NCBI GenBank assembly: GCA_039028495.1
Contig: JBCCHY010000001.1
Span: forward strand, 1 to 64,000
Reading direction: 5' to 3'
DNA length: 64,000 bases
Origin: JBCCHY01 sp039028495
GTDB lineage: Bacteria; Patescibacteriota; Saccharimonadia; Saccharimonadales; VXPC01
Part shown: one piece after another, positions 24,017-32,530 of the stretch
Layout of the letters: the number at the start of each line of letters is the position of its first letter
How positions within the stretch are numbered: the first letter of the stretch is position 1
Translations under genes and position numbers: made by a program
Notes under the pieces: model-generated
Database searches by the model: none
Seen by the model: only the letters and a program-made list of their open reading frames with translations
Told to the model about the DNA's origin: nothing

Positions 24017-24070
24017 TGAGGACAATAAAAGGTTGCTGTGCATATGGCACTGCGCCTTTTGTTCCCGGAA
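24017..24070. ncRNA. Repeat element B, copy 2 (candidate structured RNA)
   Basis: Matches 274-327. Outer stem AAAAGG/CCTTTT replaces AGCAGG/CCTGCT of copy 1, with the apical TTGCTGTGCATATGGCACTG identical. It lies 26 nt before a strong terminator on the plus strand. Confidence 0.6.
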
Positions 24071-24095
24071 TTAAAATATCTATTCTGGCCAAAGA

Positions 24096-24137
24096 AAAAA
24101 CCGGAAAGTGCGGCTTTGCCAACACTCTCCGGTTTTT
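24096..24137. terminator. Bidirectional terminator
   Basis: AAAAACCGGA/TCCGGTTTTT with inner AGTG/CACT and GGC/GCC pairs. It ends hsp20 on the minus strand and any element-B transcript on the plus strand. Confidence 0.85.
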
Positions 24138-24150
24138 GGTCAGTTGGTTT

Positions 24151-24609
24151 TTACTGGACGGTTATTTTCTTAACAGTATCTTGCTTAACCTTAGTAAACG
24201 ACACCGTCAAAACCCCATCCTTAAGAAGCGCCTCGATCTCGTCTTCTTTAACAGGTACAGGTAGAGTGATGCTTCGAGCAAATTCACCCCAGTAGCACTC
24301 CTGGACAAAGTAGTTATCAACATCATCTTCTACACCTGCAGACAGAGTCCCGCGAATGGTCAGAGTGTTATCTGCGATGCTAACATCCAGGTCTTCTTTA
24401 TTGACTCCAGCGACGCGGCATTTAACCATCAGTCGCTCTTTTGTCTCGTAGACGTCTAACGCTAGTTGACCTGGCAGGTCGGCCTGCTCTTCGCTCCAAG
24501 AGTCGTCCTGCTGACCCTCTGTTGCTTGCGGCTCTGCTATTAGATCGTCATCTCCGAGGAACGCAGCCGTTAGCTCTTCCTCAACAAATAGTTCATCATT
24601 TTCATTCAT
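24151..24609 (-). CDS. Small heat-shock protein Hsp20
   Basis: 152 aa. An acidic N-terminal arm (~1-50) precedes the alpha-crystallin domain (~52-145), with LMVKCRVAGVNKEDLDVSIADN and the GVLTVSF hairpin near the end (A-x-x-x-G-V-L consensus). It is an ATP-independent holdase binding unfolding proteins in the cytosol. A strong AAGGAGGGTT lies upstream of the ATG. No CIRCE is seen here, unlike groES. Confidence 0.93.
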   Translation of the reverse strand: MNENDELFVEEELTAAFLGDDDLIAEPQATEGQQDDSWSEEQADLPGQLALDVYETKERLMVKCRVAGVNKEDLDVSIADNTLTIRGTLSAGVEDDVDNYFVQECYWGEFARSITLPVPVKEDEIEALLKDGVLTVSFTKVKQDTVKKITVQ

Positions 24610-24761
24610 TTTCTCGCTAACCCTCCTTGGTCTTGCTCCGAATTATACGGTGTAGGGGGCGGGGGCTGCAAGACTTTGTTGTACCTTTAACTGATCCTGT
24701 AGAGCTTCCCCAAACCCTGCCGATGTTTCTAGCCTGGCTTGGGAGAGTTCTACTTGAAAAA

Positions 24762-24790
24762 GAAACAGCCCCGAGATCCAGGGCTGTTTC
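24762..24790 (-). terminator. Terminator of the pilin operon
   Basis: GAAACAGCCC/GGGCTGTTTC stem with a TTTCTTTTTC tail on the minus strand, 25 nt after the last pilin gene. Confidence 0.85.
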
Positions 24791-24814
24791 GCTACTTCTA
24801 GCCTATGCGTCGTA

Positions 24815-25252
24815 TTAGACTCGGCCGAGCACGAACCTAACTATTGTCTGCGCGAGCGCTACAACTACTAGGCCAATGATGGCGTAGAGGATTGTATCCT
24901 TAGCTGCTTTGACTCCAGCCTGGTCGCCACCAGATGTGATGTACTTGAAGCCAGCATAGATAATCATGATTACGGCAACAACACCGATGATCCATGAGAA
25001 TATGTCGATTATAGTCGTGACGATGTTGTTTATATCGTCAGTAGCAGCTGTTGTATCACAATTAGACGCGTCTGAGTCAAACTTCAGGTCAGCACCTTGA
25101 CATAGCCTGTTCTCAATATTAGTTGTTTCCGAAGATCCGCCTGGGGCAGGGGTTTCCTGGGCCAGAACCGTACTCGAACCTACAACAGGTAGCCCTAACG
25201 GCAATGCTGCTGCGAAGAGACTGATTACAAGTATTTTGAGTTTACTTAGCAT
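24815..25252 (-). CDS. VirB2/TrbC-like pilin protein 1
   Basis: 145 aa. A signal peptide (cut near VLA-QE, ~31) is followed by a short exported segment with two Cys and two hydrophobic helices (~78-100, ~118-140) separated by FKYITSGGDQAGVKAAKDTI. That GGD-x-A-K/R-T-I linker is the common core of five neighbouring genes and fits the VirB2/TrbC pilin pattern of T4SS. It has its own promoter at 25287-25315 and an AAAGGA site, so it may be the most highly expressed pilin. Last gene before the terminator. Confidence 0.8.
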   Translation of the reverse strand: MLSKLKILVISLFAAALPLGLPVVGSSTVLAQETPAPGGSSETTNIENRLCQGADLKFDSDASNCDTTAATDDINNIVTTIIDIFSWIIGVVAVIMIIYAGFKYITSGGDQAGVKAAKDTILYAIIGLVVVALAQTIVRFVLGRV

Positions 25253-25286
25253 TTAGTTAATCCTTTTTTATCACTATATGGTTATG

Positions 25287-25315
25287 ATTATAGACGTATT
25301 AGCTCGGAGCGTCCA
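25287..25315 (-). promoter_or_regulatory. Internal promoter before the last pilin gene
   Basis: Minus strand TGGACG (25310-25315), 17-nt spacer, TATAAT (25287-25292), giving a ~30-nt leader with AAAGGA before the ATG. Confidence 0.65.
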
Positions 25316-25332
25316 CTATAAATAGGGGGTGC

Positions 25333-25758
25333 CTAGCCAGCTGCTGGGTCAACTGCCTCAACTGCGCCCGGGGTTCCAGTCGCCTCGTTGATGACAAATC
25401 GCACAATCGCCTGAGCCATGACTACCACTGCTAGGCCTACCAGTCCGTAGATGATACCGTTTCGAGCCTGGCCAACTTTCTGAGCGTCACCGCCTGCCAG
25501 GATGAATCTCAGGCCAGACACTATTATCATGATCACAGCAATCACTCCAACCACCCAGCTGAGTATGCTGATCACATTGCCGACTAGGTTATTAACTTCT
25601 GTTTCGGCATTGCCACCAGGGCCACCGGCTGCGTCTACGCCGCGCAACACATCGCTGCCGTCCTGTGCGCTAGCAGTCCCCGTCATGAAGCCTATTAGGG
25701 CAATTACCACCATCAGGCTGATCGTGCTGAAGGCATCTATTTTTGTGAGTGTGTTCAT
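25333..25758 (-). CDS. VirB2/TrbC-like pilin protein 2
   Basis: 141 aa. Signal peptide ending near ASA-QD (~32), then helix ~65-85, linker LRFILAGGDAQKVGQARNGI, helix ~103-125 and a small acidic tail. Same core as the other pilin-like proteins of this cluster. AAAAGGAT precedes the ATG. Predicted to be processed and assembled in, or secreted across, the membrane by the T4SS encoded just downstream on the other strand. Confidence 0.8.
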   Translation of the reverse strand: MNTLTKIDAFSTISLMVVIALIGFMTGTASAQDGSDVLRGVDAAGGPGGNAETEVNNLVGNVISILSWVVGVIAVIMIIVSGLRFILAGGDAQKVGQARNGIIYGLVGLAVVVMAQAIVRFVINEATGTPGAVEAVDPAAG

Positions 25759-25788
25759 TTTTTATCCTTTTTATCAGATTGACTGATG

Positions 25789-26397
25789 TTAACTATACCA
25801 TATTCTCTGGTTTTCAGCTGGTCTGGTCATATAGGTTGTTTCGGATTCTGCGCTCGGAGTTTCAGTAATCCGCTCTACCATGTAGGCAACTATCGGGGCT
25901 GCAAAGGTCGCTATGACTGCTCCGACTAGTGCATATATTATCGTTTGGCGAGCACTCGACGTCTTGGCCGGATCACCGTCGGACAGAACGTATCTGATGC
26001 CGCCAACCACAATCATGATTACGGATATGATTCCCGTTGCGACTGCAATTAATCCTGCGATGCGGCCAACTAGTGTCGGTGCGTCGCCATCGACGGTTAT
26101 GACTTCTCCTAGAGCAAACCTGGTGATCGCAAATCCAAATATCGCTACTGCCATACCGACACCGGCATAGATGATGCCGTTCTTTGCCTGAGACGTCTTG
26201 CCCGGATCGCCACCTGATAGGGCGTAGCGCATACCCTGCAGTGTGATCATCAGCACACTGAGCGCACCCAGCACGCTAAACGCCAGAGTCAGGACATCGC
26301 TCACCGTTTCCTGTGCACTACCTGTGCTGATCTGGGGGAGAGAGTCAGGTCTCTCCAGAACAATTTGTGCAAAACCAGCGATCATATCTAGAACCAT
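25789..26397 (-). CDS. Double-domain VirB2-like pilin protein
   Basis: 202 aa containing two copies of the pilin core in tandem: MRYALSGGDPGKTSQAKNGI (~70-89) and IRYVLSDGDPAKTSSARQTI (~145-164), each flanked by two helices, so four membrane helices. No clear signal peptide. It appears to be a fusion or internal duplication of neighbouring genes. It overlaps the preceding gene by 10 bp. A later ATG (26385) is also possible. The duplicated architecture suggests a platform or adaptor role rather than the bulk pilin. Confidence 0.75.
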   Translation of the reverse strand: MVLDMIAGFAQIVLERPDSLPQISTGSAQETVSDVLTLAFSVLGALSVLMITLQGMRYALSGGDPGKTSQAKNGIIYAGVGMAVAIFGFAITRFALGEVITVDGDAPTLVGRIAGLIAVATGIISVIMIVVGGIRYVLSDGDPAKTSSARQTIIYALVGAVIATFAAPIVAYMVERITETPSAESETTYMTRPAENQRIWYS

Positions 26398-26885
26398 AGG
26401 AACCCCGCGCTACCGTCTACAAGCGTTGTATGTACCCATTCCAATATTAGTCGTACAGAGCCAGCAATAACCGCTCCGACGATGCCATTGATGATAGTCT
26501 GACGAGCATCGTTTGTCTTGTCCGGCGACCCATCACTAGCGACGTATTTGAACCCACCAACTATAGTGAAGCCTACAGCGACAATACCTGCGAGCGATAC
26601 GATCGCGATCAGAACATTGTTGGCAATTATCAGGATGGGGTTTTGATCTGCATCACCACTCAGCACGTCACCTGTATCCAGATCATCGCAGTTAGACAGG
26701 CCACGATCCCAGGTAGGTATACCGAGTATGCTACGGTTCTCGGCATCGCCTTCACATCCACTAGCGCTTACACCCGGTTCAGGCGTAGAGTCCTGCGCAT
26801 ATACACTCGGTGTACTCGCTAAATGTAGTGCAGGAACAACCAGAGAGAGGAGTGCCACGAGTACAATGAGCTTACGTTTTATCAT
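26388..26885 (-). CDS. VirB2/TrbC-like pilin protein 3
   Basis: 165 aa from MIKRKLIVLV. This ATG overlaps the stop of the upstream gene as ATGA, and gives a clean signal peptide; the longer ORF start would put 23 residues before it. After the signal peptide comes an exported segment with cysteines (~46 and ~66), helix ~83-108, linker FKYVASDGSPDKTNDARQTI and helix ~128-150. Same core as its neighbours. Confidence 0.78.
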   Translation of the reverse strand: MIKRKLIVLVALLSLVVPALHLASTPSVYAQDSTPEPGVSASGCEGDAENRSILGIPTWDRGLSNCDDLDTGDVLSGDADQNPILIIANNVLIAIVSLAGIVAVGFTIVGGFKYVASDGSPDKTNDARQTIINGIVGAVIAGSVRLILEWVHTTLVDGSAGFLWF

Positions 26886-27580
26886 GCGAAAACTCCTCCG
26901 GGTATTAGATAGTTCAGAAATGCGTAGAGGCCTAGGAATGCCACGTAGGCCCAAATAGCATTGTATATACGATTCTTGGCTGACTGAACTCTCTGGGGGT
27001 TACCGTTGCTAGCAGAGTACTGAATACCCCCTACTGCAGCCACGGCAACAACAATCAATGTCGTCAGCAGTGCCATGACGTTCAGTATGCCGTTGATCAG
27101 ATTAAACAATTCACAATTACTGTGGGATGTACACGTACTACTTCCTCCGCTTGATGAGGTGCTACCACCTAGTGCAGCTGGTGTACCCGCGTCAATAGCT
27201 CCCGATGGGCATTCACCTGTCGTATATAGCTCTAGTCGACCAGTGCCGTTATCACAAAACGCCCCGTCAGAGCCTGTGACCGCTGTGGCTGGACCACCAT
27301 CATTGATCGCTGGACAGCCAGATGCGTCTTCTGTGTAATAGACTCCGCGGTTTGAGCCCGATAGAACAGCCTCTTCAAACACACACAGTGCACCACCACT
27401 GGTTGTAGGTTGTTGTCCATCTGGACAATCGTCACCGGCACCGTATTCAAAAACACGCCCAATATCGTCATAACAGGTCAGTGCGGCAACATTTTGTACA
27501 TTTGGCTGAACCATGACAAAGAGAGCTCCGGCGAGCACCGGGACAATTAGCAGTTTTAGATTTTTTAGTTTTGCAATCAT
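26882..27580 (-). CDS. Secreted/membrane protein with cysteine-rich repeats and VirB2-like C-terminus
   Basis: 232 aa, first gene of the pilin operon. A signal peptide is followed by ~110 extracytoplasmic residues with several Cys-x-Asp/Gly segments (CYDDIGRVFEYGAGDDCPDG, LCVFEEAV, CDNGTGRLELYTTGECPSG), then the two-helix pilin core with IQYSASNGNPQRVQSAKNRI. The Cys-rich N-terminal domain may be a surface-exposed or adhesive module on a pilin stem. TATACT at ~40 nt upstream is a plausible promoter. Confidence 0.72.
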   Translation of the reverse strand: MIAKLKNLKLLIVPVLAGALFVMVQPNVQNVAALTCYDDIGRVFEYGAGDDCPDGQQPTTSGGALCVFEEAVLSGSNRGVYYTEDASGCPAINDGGPATAVTGSDGAFCDNGTGRLELYTTGECPSGAIDAGTPAALGGSTSSSGGSSTCTSHSNCELFNLINGILNVMALLTTLIVVAVAAVGGIQYSASNGNPQRVQSAKNRIYNAIWAYVAFLGLYAFLNYLIPGGVFA

Positions 27581-27681
27581 TTCTAATACTCTGTCAATTA
27601 TCCCTCAATTAGCTTAATAAGTATAGCCCTATTCAAACTGTAGTAATTGTTACGTCTATAGGTTATATTAGTGCTTAAGTG

Positions 27682-29379
27682 ATGAGAGCTAAAATAAAAC
27701 AATTTCTTGGTCAGGGGTTGGTGCTACTTGTGGCATTGTTTGCGATTAGTTCGCTACAAACTGCAAATGTCCACGCCGACCATGTTACTAACGGTAGTGA
27801 CTTCCCGGGAACCGTTACAGCTGAAATCATCGGCATAGATACCGTCCAGATTACTATCGATCGCGACCCTCAGGCTAATGGTCGAGATGACCCACCGCTT
27901 ACATTTACGCTCTTTAACGATAGAGGTCTCCACAACCCAGACAATAAACCAACCGCAAAATTCGAAGCAGGTGACCAAGAAGGCATTCCAGAATACCAAT
28001 GTGGTGACGATGCATGGAGCTCAAAATTAGTCATAAATGACTATCCATACATTGGCGATCAGCCGACAAGCTTCACCGCTAACCTAGGATTCCACTATCC
28101 GGTAACCGTAGGAGACTGCTCGATAGAGTTCAGAGTCAGCGGACTAGCTGTCTCTAATGCACTCTCGGGCGACACCGGTGTCTCTCCAGGGGCTGAAAAC
28201 TATATATTCGATGGTGGAGAAGTAAGATCAGCTGATGGTCAATTCTGCTATCGTCAAGATCCACTGCTTGATTCACGGGTGCAGGCGGGGGCATATGTTC
28301 AGTATGAATGCGGCTCAGGTCCTGTCAGATATCGACCAGAGTGCCCCGACTTCTTTTTATTTGGTGGATCAGAAGCTCAGCTTGAAAACACCTCACCACT
28401 GACCTTTGATCTCATCCAAAGGTTTGAGGAGAGAACAGGCGCTGATAGATGTAGATCCGCAGCAAACGCTGTCAGAACCGCAGTATCAGTAGTCAATAAC
28501 GCCGCCTTACCCGAAGACAGCCAGGTCACCACAGGACCTAACTCACCAGGATCAGGTGAGGGGGTTCAGGACTGTGAGACTACTGGCTATGACGAGTCTA
28601 GACTCTCCTGGATCATTTGTAGCGCCCTAGAGCTTGCGGACAGGGCTCTAACCTGGATCGATGGACAGATCGCCGACCAGCTGCGCATAAATGTTGATGA
28701 GCTACGAAACGAAGATAGCTACCGTAAGGCCTGGGGTGCTATGCGTAACCTGGCAACGGTATTCATTATCATTACCGCGTTCGTGATGGTTATCTCTACC
28801 GCATTAGACGTCAATGTATTCAGTAACTACACGGTTAAAAAATACTTGCCTAGACTGGTGCTGGGCACAATATTCATCCAGCTCTCGTGGGTTCTGGGCC
28901 TACTCACGATAGAGGCCGCTGGGTTCCTGGCAGATGGTATAGAGTTCCTGTTATTCACCGCGTTTAACGGTGACGGGGTTGTGCAGAATCTCAATCTAAC
29001 CACTCTGTTTGAACACTATATACAAAGAGAGGGATTGACTACAGCGGCGACAGGCGTTGGATTTGCAGGACTCATCGCCGCAGGTGCTCTACTGAGTCTG
29101 GGCGGGTTCTTTGCGATTTTGGCACTCGCCTGGTCAGCGGCCGGGTTCCTATTTTTCGCCTGGATATTCCTCATCATCAGACAGCTACTAATATTCACAC
29201 TGATCATCATGGCGCCGCTGGGTATATCACTATGGATCCTGCCGGGCAGCGATAGGGCCTGGGGACTATACCGCAAACTGTTCTTTATACTGCTATATAT
29301 CGAAATAACCATGGTCTCTATATCGGCAATTGGTAAAATAATGGCCTGGATAACAATCGGCGCACCGGGGAGCCTCTAG
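27682..29379 (+). CDS. VirB6/TrbL-like multi-spanning T4SS protein
   Basis: 565 aa from ATG; a GTG one codon earlier is possible and would lie nine bases after TATATT. Signal peptide cut after VHA (~33), ~330 residues of exported domain with cysteines, then about six hydrophobic helices (~355-560), including LVLGTIFIQLSWVLGLLTIE. This fits the VirB6-type inner-membrane channel of T4SS, here with a large N-terminal exported domain. It diverges from the pilin operon and is followed directly (TAG-ATG) by the next gene. Confidence 0.72.
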   Translation: MRAKIKQFLGQGLVLLVALFAISSLQTANVHADHVTNGSDFPGTVTAEIIGIDTVQITIDRDPQANGRDDPPLTFTLFNDRGLHNPDNKPTAKFEAGDQEGIPEYQCGDDAWSSKLVINDYPYIGDQPTSFTANLGFHYPVTVGDCSIEFRVSGLAVSNALSGDTGVSPGAENYIFDGGEVRSADGQFCYRQDPLLDSRVQAGAYVQYECGSGPVRYRPECPDFFLFGGSEAQLENTSPLTFDLIQRFEERTGADRCRSAANAVRTAVSVVNNAALPEDSQVTTGPNSPGSGEGVQDCETTGYDESRLSWIICSALELADRALTWIDGQIADQLRINVDELRNEDSYRKAWGAMRNLATVFIIITAFVMVISTALDVNVFSNYTVKKYLPRLVLGTIFIQLSWVLGLLTIEAAGFLADGIEFLLFTAFNGDGVVQNLNLTTLFEHYIQREGLTTAATGVGFAGLIAAGALLSLGGFFAILALAWSAAGFLFFAWIFLIIRQLLIFTLIIMAPLGISLWILPGSDRAWGLYRKLFFILLYIEITMVSISAIGKIMAWITIGAPGSL

Positions 29380-30525
29380 ATGCTACAAGAAGAAGTTGAA
29401 CTACTGATCGCATTTGTCCTACTGGCAGGGTCAGTCTTCGGGGCTGTATTTTTGGCTACTCGCGCCGTAGCTGGTGTCCTGGGCATATTCGGTATACAAA
29501 ACGACCCAACCAAAGGTATCCTCGACCGCGGCAAAAACTTCCTCAACAAAAAAGGAGAAGCACGCAAGCAAAGAAATGCTGAACAAAAACAGCTTGATGC
29601 CGCGAGCCGTCTTGCCAGAGACGCCCGTACTGGTGGGGCAAAAGGCGTAGGTAGAAGAGCAGTCAGAAGAGCGACCGGAGGAACGCTCAGAGATCGAGCT
29701 CGTACAGGAACCTTGGGGGTTGCTCCTGTGGGTACTTCTGCGAGGGCAAGAAAAAGAAAGAGGGCAGATACATTGGTGCAGGGTAATGAAGCGGACCTTG
29801 CAAGAAAGATTCAACAGGCGAGAGTTCTTGAGTCAGAAGACAAATACTTCAATACAGACGTCGACTCTATTGATGCATCACAGAAAGCGGCCGTCGAGAA
29901 AGCGGCTATTGATAATGCGACCGCATTAATAACTAGACAGACCTCACAAATGGGTTTTGTAGATAAAATGAACCACCTTCAAGAGCTCTCCTTAGACGAA
30001 TCGGCAAGCAGTGAACAAAGAAGAGCTGCGATAACCATGATCACCAAAAACAAACAATATGGTAGGCTTGCTAGCATACAGGGGGAACTGGCAGACAGGG
30101 GTTCTGGTGGTGCAGAGTTATGGCGTAAAGCGCTCGGTGATAACTATAGTGATTTTAAAGAACTAGGCGCAGGATTAACGGTTGATCTATCCGACGGAAA
30201 CGATAGAGTCAACAGAAAGACCGGTGAAGTCACCATAACCGGATCAAAGAACTCTTCACGAGTTGCAGCAGATCGGCTTGTTGAGATGGCCAAGCTTGAT
30301 GATAAAACGCTTTCACTACAAGATGCGGGCGCACTACGAGAGTTTATGTCTGTACCCGTAATTGTGACTGATCCAGCAACCGGTGCGACAGTGAATACTG
30401 GCGACAGAGGTGCCGCAATAGCAGGTGATCATACCTTACCAGTAGGTGCGCCAGGAAGAAGCGGTAGCGAAAAACTTCAGAGTGAAATGGCTCCAGAAAA
30501 TATCGACATTCTACGCAGAACATAA
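29380..30525 (+). CDS. Single-pass membrane protein with basic cytoplasmic region
   Basis: 381 aa, its ATG immediately after the stop of the VirB6-like gene. One helix (~6-30) is followed by a very basic, Arg/Ala/Gly-rich stretch (~50-130) and a helical acidic domain (~135-260), possibly coiled. No family recognised. Co-translation with the channel protein and the N-terminal anchor suggest an accessory part of the secretion machine on its cytoplasmic face. Confidence 0.7.
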   Translation: MLQEEVELLIAFVLLAGSVFGAVFLATRAVAGVLGIFGIQNDPTKGILDRGKNFLNKKGEARKQRNAEQKQLDAASRLARDARTGGAKGVGRRAVRRATGGTLRDRARTGTLGVAPVGTSARARKRKRADTLVQGNEADLARKIQQARVLESEDKYFNTDVDSIDASQKAAVEKAAIDNATALITRQTSQMGFVDKMNHLQELSLDESASSEQRRAAITMITKNKQYGRLASIQGELADRGSGGAELWRKALGDNYSDFKELGAGLTVDLSDGNDRVNRKTGEVTITGSKNSSRVAADRLVEMAKLDDKTLSLQDAGALREFMSVPVIVTDPATGATVNTGDRGAAIAGDHTLPVGAPGRSGSEKLQSEMAPENIDILRRT

Positions 30526-30598
30526 TTGGTGTTCTAGTTTTGATGTCAGTTCAGTATATCTTGGCCTGGCTCACTTCTAGCAAAGCTATACCTACAGG

Positions 30599-31465
30599 CT
30601 ATACCCTTCTCTTGCTCCGTCTACGTTGTCGTATAGACCCACCGGAACCACTACGACCAATCCCTAGCGCTCCAAAAGGACTAAAGCCAAGTGCTTTCTG
30701 CCCCAAGCCATCTCGAGCTGACCAATTTGCGTGACCCGTAGCTCCTATAATATTGTCATGTTCGTCCCGATGAACTGTAACCTTCCTCTCGTTACCGAGA
30801 ACTGCAGCACCAACAGCTACAGCGCCTGAAAATAGAGCAACACCGACCGGCATGGATGTGAGGTTTTCCGCCCCATCAAATAGCAGATCTTTAAAGAACC
30901 ATTTAAACGGCTGGAATTCGCCCGAAGGCACCTCGGATATGCTTTCGCCTAATCTTCCGGCTGCATCCCTTGCCATGTCCGTGCCCTTATCAATTTCATC
31001 TGCCCAGCTGTCTGGGATTATGTCCACTGGGTCTTTATCTGTAATTTCATCCAATCCGTCGTTTGATAATTCGCTGGTTTCTCGACCAGAGTTAAAGAGT
31101 GTCCCTCTGATACCGCTACCCCAAAAACCTATCGCAGCCACTGTTCCTACGAATCTAATTGCAGATCTACCTTTTTCTACTATAAAAGACTCAGGTGTCC
31201 CCGGCTCTACTGTTTCATTTTTCAGAGTTGTAACAAAACGTGCTGGTGCATCTACAGGTTTTGTGAGTATATTCATCCCTCCTGCGAATACACGCCTAAC
31301 CCCTGTGTAAGGATTGGCTTTCACGGGTGGTGTAGAGAATGCAATCGCAGCAGCCCCTAGAGCATTTTGGTCTTCAGGATCGAGATTGTTATAAGCATTT
31401 CTAGCATTAGCGGCTGCTCGACGCGCATTTGCTTTTATATTCATTCTAGGTAGTCTTGGTGCCAT
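30599..31465 (-). CDS. Unrecognised protein with basic tail inside the T4SS locus
   Basis: 288 aa on the strand opposite its neighbours. Lys/Arg/Ala-rich N-terminus, two weak hydrophobic segments (~105-122, ~212-232), and a strongly basic C-terminus RQRRRSKRRV. No family recognised. TAATAT (31472-31477) lies 6 nt before the ATG. Convergent with the previous gene and divergent from prgI. A tail of this kind could contact nucleic acid or the membrane surface, or serve as a secretion signal; all are guesses. Confidence 0.65.
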   Translation of the reverse strand: MAPRLPRMNIKANARRAAANARNAYNNLDPEDQNALGAAAIAFSTPPVKANPYTGVRRVFAGGMNILTKPVDAPARFVTTLKNETVEPGTPESFIVEKGRSAIRFVGTVAAIGFWGSGIRGTLFNSGRETSELSNDGLDEITDKDPVDIIPDSWADEIDKGTDMARDAAGRLGESISEVPSGEFQPFKWFFKDLLFDGAENLTSMPVGVALFSGAVAVGAAVLGNERKVTVHRDEHDNIIGATGHANWSARDGLGQKALGFSPFGALGIGRSGSGGSIRQRRRSKRRV

Positions 31466-31584
31466 GGCTATATATTAGCATAAGTTTGCTTGTTTGTAAA
31501 TAGTCTTATGCTTACTTTTCTTTGTACTTGCACCTACTCGAATCACCACTGGAGAAAAGTCTGACTACTGTTATAATAATGCTC

Positions 31585-32517
31585 ATGGCAACCTATAAAG
31601 TTCTGCAGGACATAGAGGCAGAAGACAAGCTGATCGGGCCGCTGACGTTCAAGCAGCTGGTGTTTGGATTCATTGCTGCCGGGATCATGTTTCTCGGCTG
31701 GTTTGTAGCACGCAGTAGCAGCATATTCATATTCATTCCATTCTTCATCCTGGCCAGCCCATTTTTATTTCTGGCGGCACCCATAGGGCAGGACCAGCCT
31801 AATGATGTCTGGCTAGGCGCTCGGCTACGATTTTTTTTCAAACCGCGCGTACGTAAGTGGGACCAGACAGGGCAAAGCGAATACGTCACCGTAACTGCCC
31901 CAAAGCGTGAAGAGCACGTATACACAGATGGATTGGAGCAGACAGAGGTAGAAAGCCGCCTAAAGCTACTCGCCAACACACTAGACAGCCGCGGCTGGGC
32001 GGTTAAAAATAGCAACGTAAACCTAGAAAAGGTGACCAGCGCTAGCACCATGAGCGATGGGGCGCGACTCGTCCATCCGGGCGACCTGCCGCAAGAGGTG
32101 CAGCAAGTGGACATACATGCTAGTGACGATATGTTTGATGGTACCGCTCGTATTGGCCAGAACGTTGACCAGCTCATGAGTGAACGGCAGGAGCAGGCCC
32201 GTATATCAGCCGTACGCCAGATGCAGACAACGCCGACTAGCGGACAAGTTCTAGAGGCAGAGTTCCTCGACCAGCTCCACAAACAGCAGGACCGTCTAGG
32301 CATACATCATGGTGACGAAGTAGCTGAAGCCAGAGACGTCGGTCACTCAGCAGTAGCGGCAGAACGAAAAATACCGGAGATACCAAAAGCCCCAGATACT
32401 AACCAACAGCTGGGGGCGGTAAATGACCTGAAAGTATCGACGCTCGCTAGTCTGGCGAAAAACAAAAAATCCGGTGACGATACACTTACCGACGATACGG
32501 TGATAGAATTACACTAA
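31585..32517 (+). CDS. PrgI-family (VirB3-like) T4SS protein
   Basis: 310 aa from MATYKVLQDIEAEDKL. TATAAT (31572-31577) is 7 nt before this ATG, so the 21-residue longer ORF start is rejected. Two close hydrophobic helices (~25-70) follow the PrgI-type start ...KLIGPLTFKQLVFG; the rest is cytoplasmic, mostly helical. PrgI/VirB3 proteins sit next to VirB4 at the inner membrane, and here the VirB4 genes follow directly. Confidence 0.82.
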   Translation: MATYKVLQDIEAEDKLIGPLTFKQLVFGFIAAGIMFLGWFVARSSSIFIFIPFFILASPFLFLAAPIGQDQPNDVWLGARLRFFFKPRVRKWDQTGQSEYVTVTAPKREEHVYTDGLEQTEVESRLKLLANTLDSRGWAVKNSNVNLEKVTSASTMSDGARLVHPGDLPQEVQQVDIHASDDMFDGTARIGQNVDQLMSERQEQARISAVRQMQTTPTSGQVLEAEFLDQLHKQQDRLGIHHGDEVAEARDVGHSAVAAERKIPEIPKAPDTNQQLGAVNDLKVSTLASLAKNKKSGDDTLTDDTVIELH

Positions 32518-32530
32518 TTAAAGGGGTGGG

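Noticed and set aside
23745..24150. tmRNA, RNase P RNA or SRP RNA in the comF-hsp20 gap
   Set aside because: No tag reading frame ending in AA, no GAGGAAAGTCC or ACAGAA core, and no GGTCAGGTCCGGAAGG hairpin seen.
23974..24264. ORF of 96 codons across element B copy 2
   Set aside because: It runs through a terminator and the antisense of hsp20; the differences between the two B copies are base-paired changes, which favour RNA over protein.
31593..32303. 236-codon minus-strand ORF opposite prgI
   Set aside because: Ser/Cys/Arg-rich shadow; PrgI motifs are on the plus strand.
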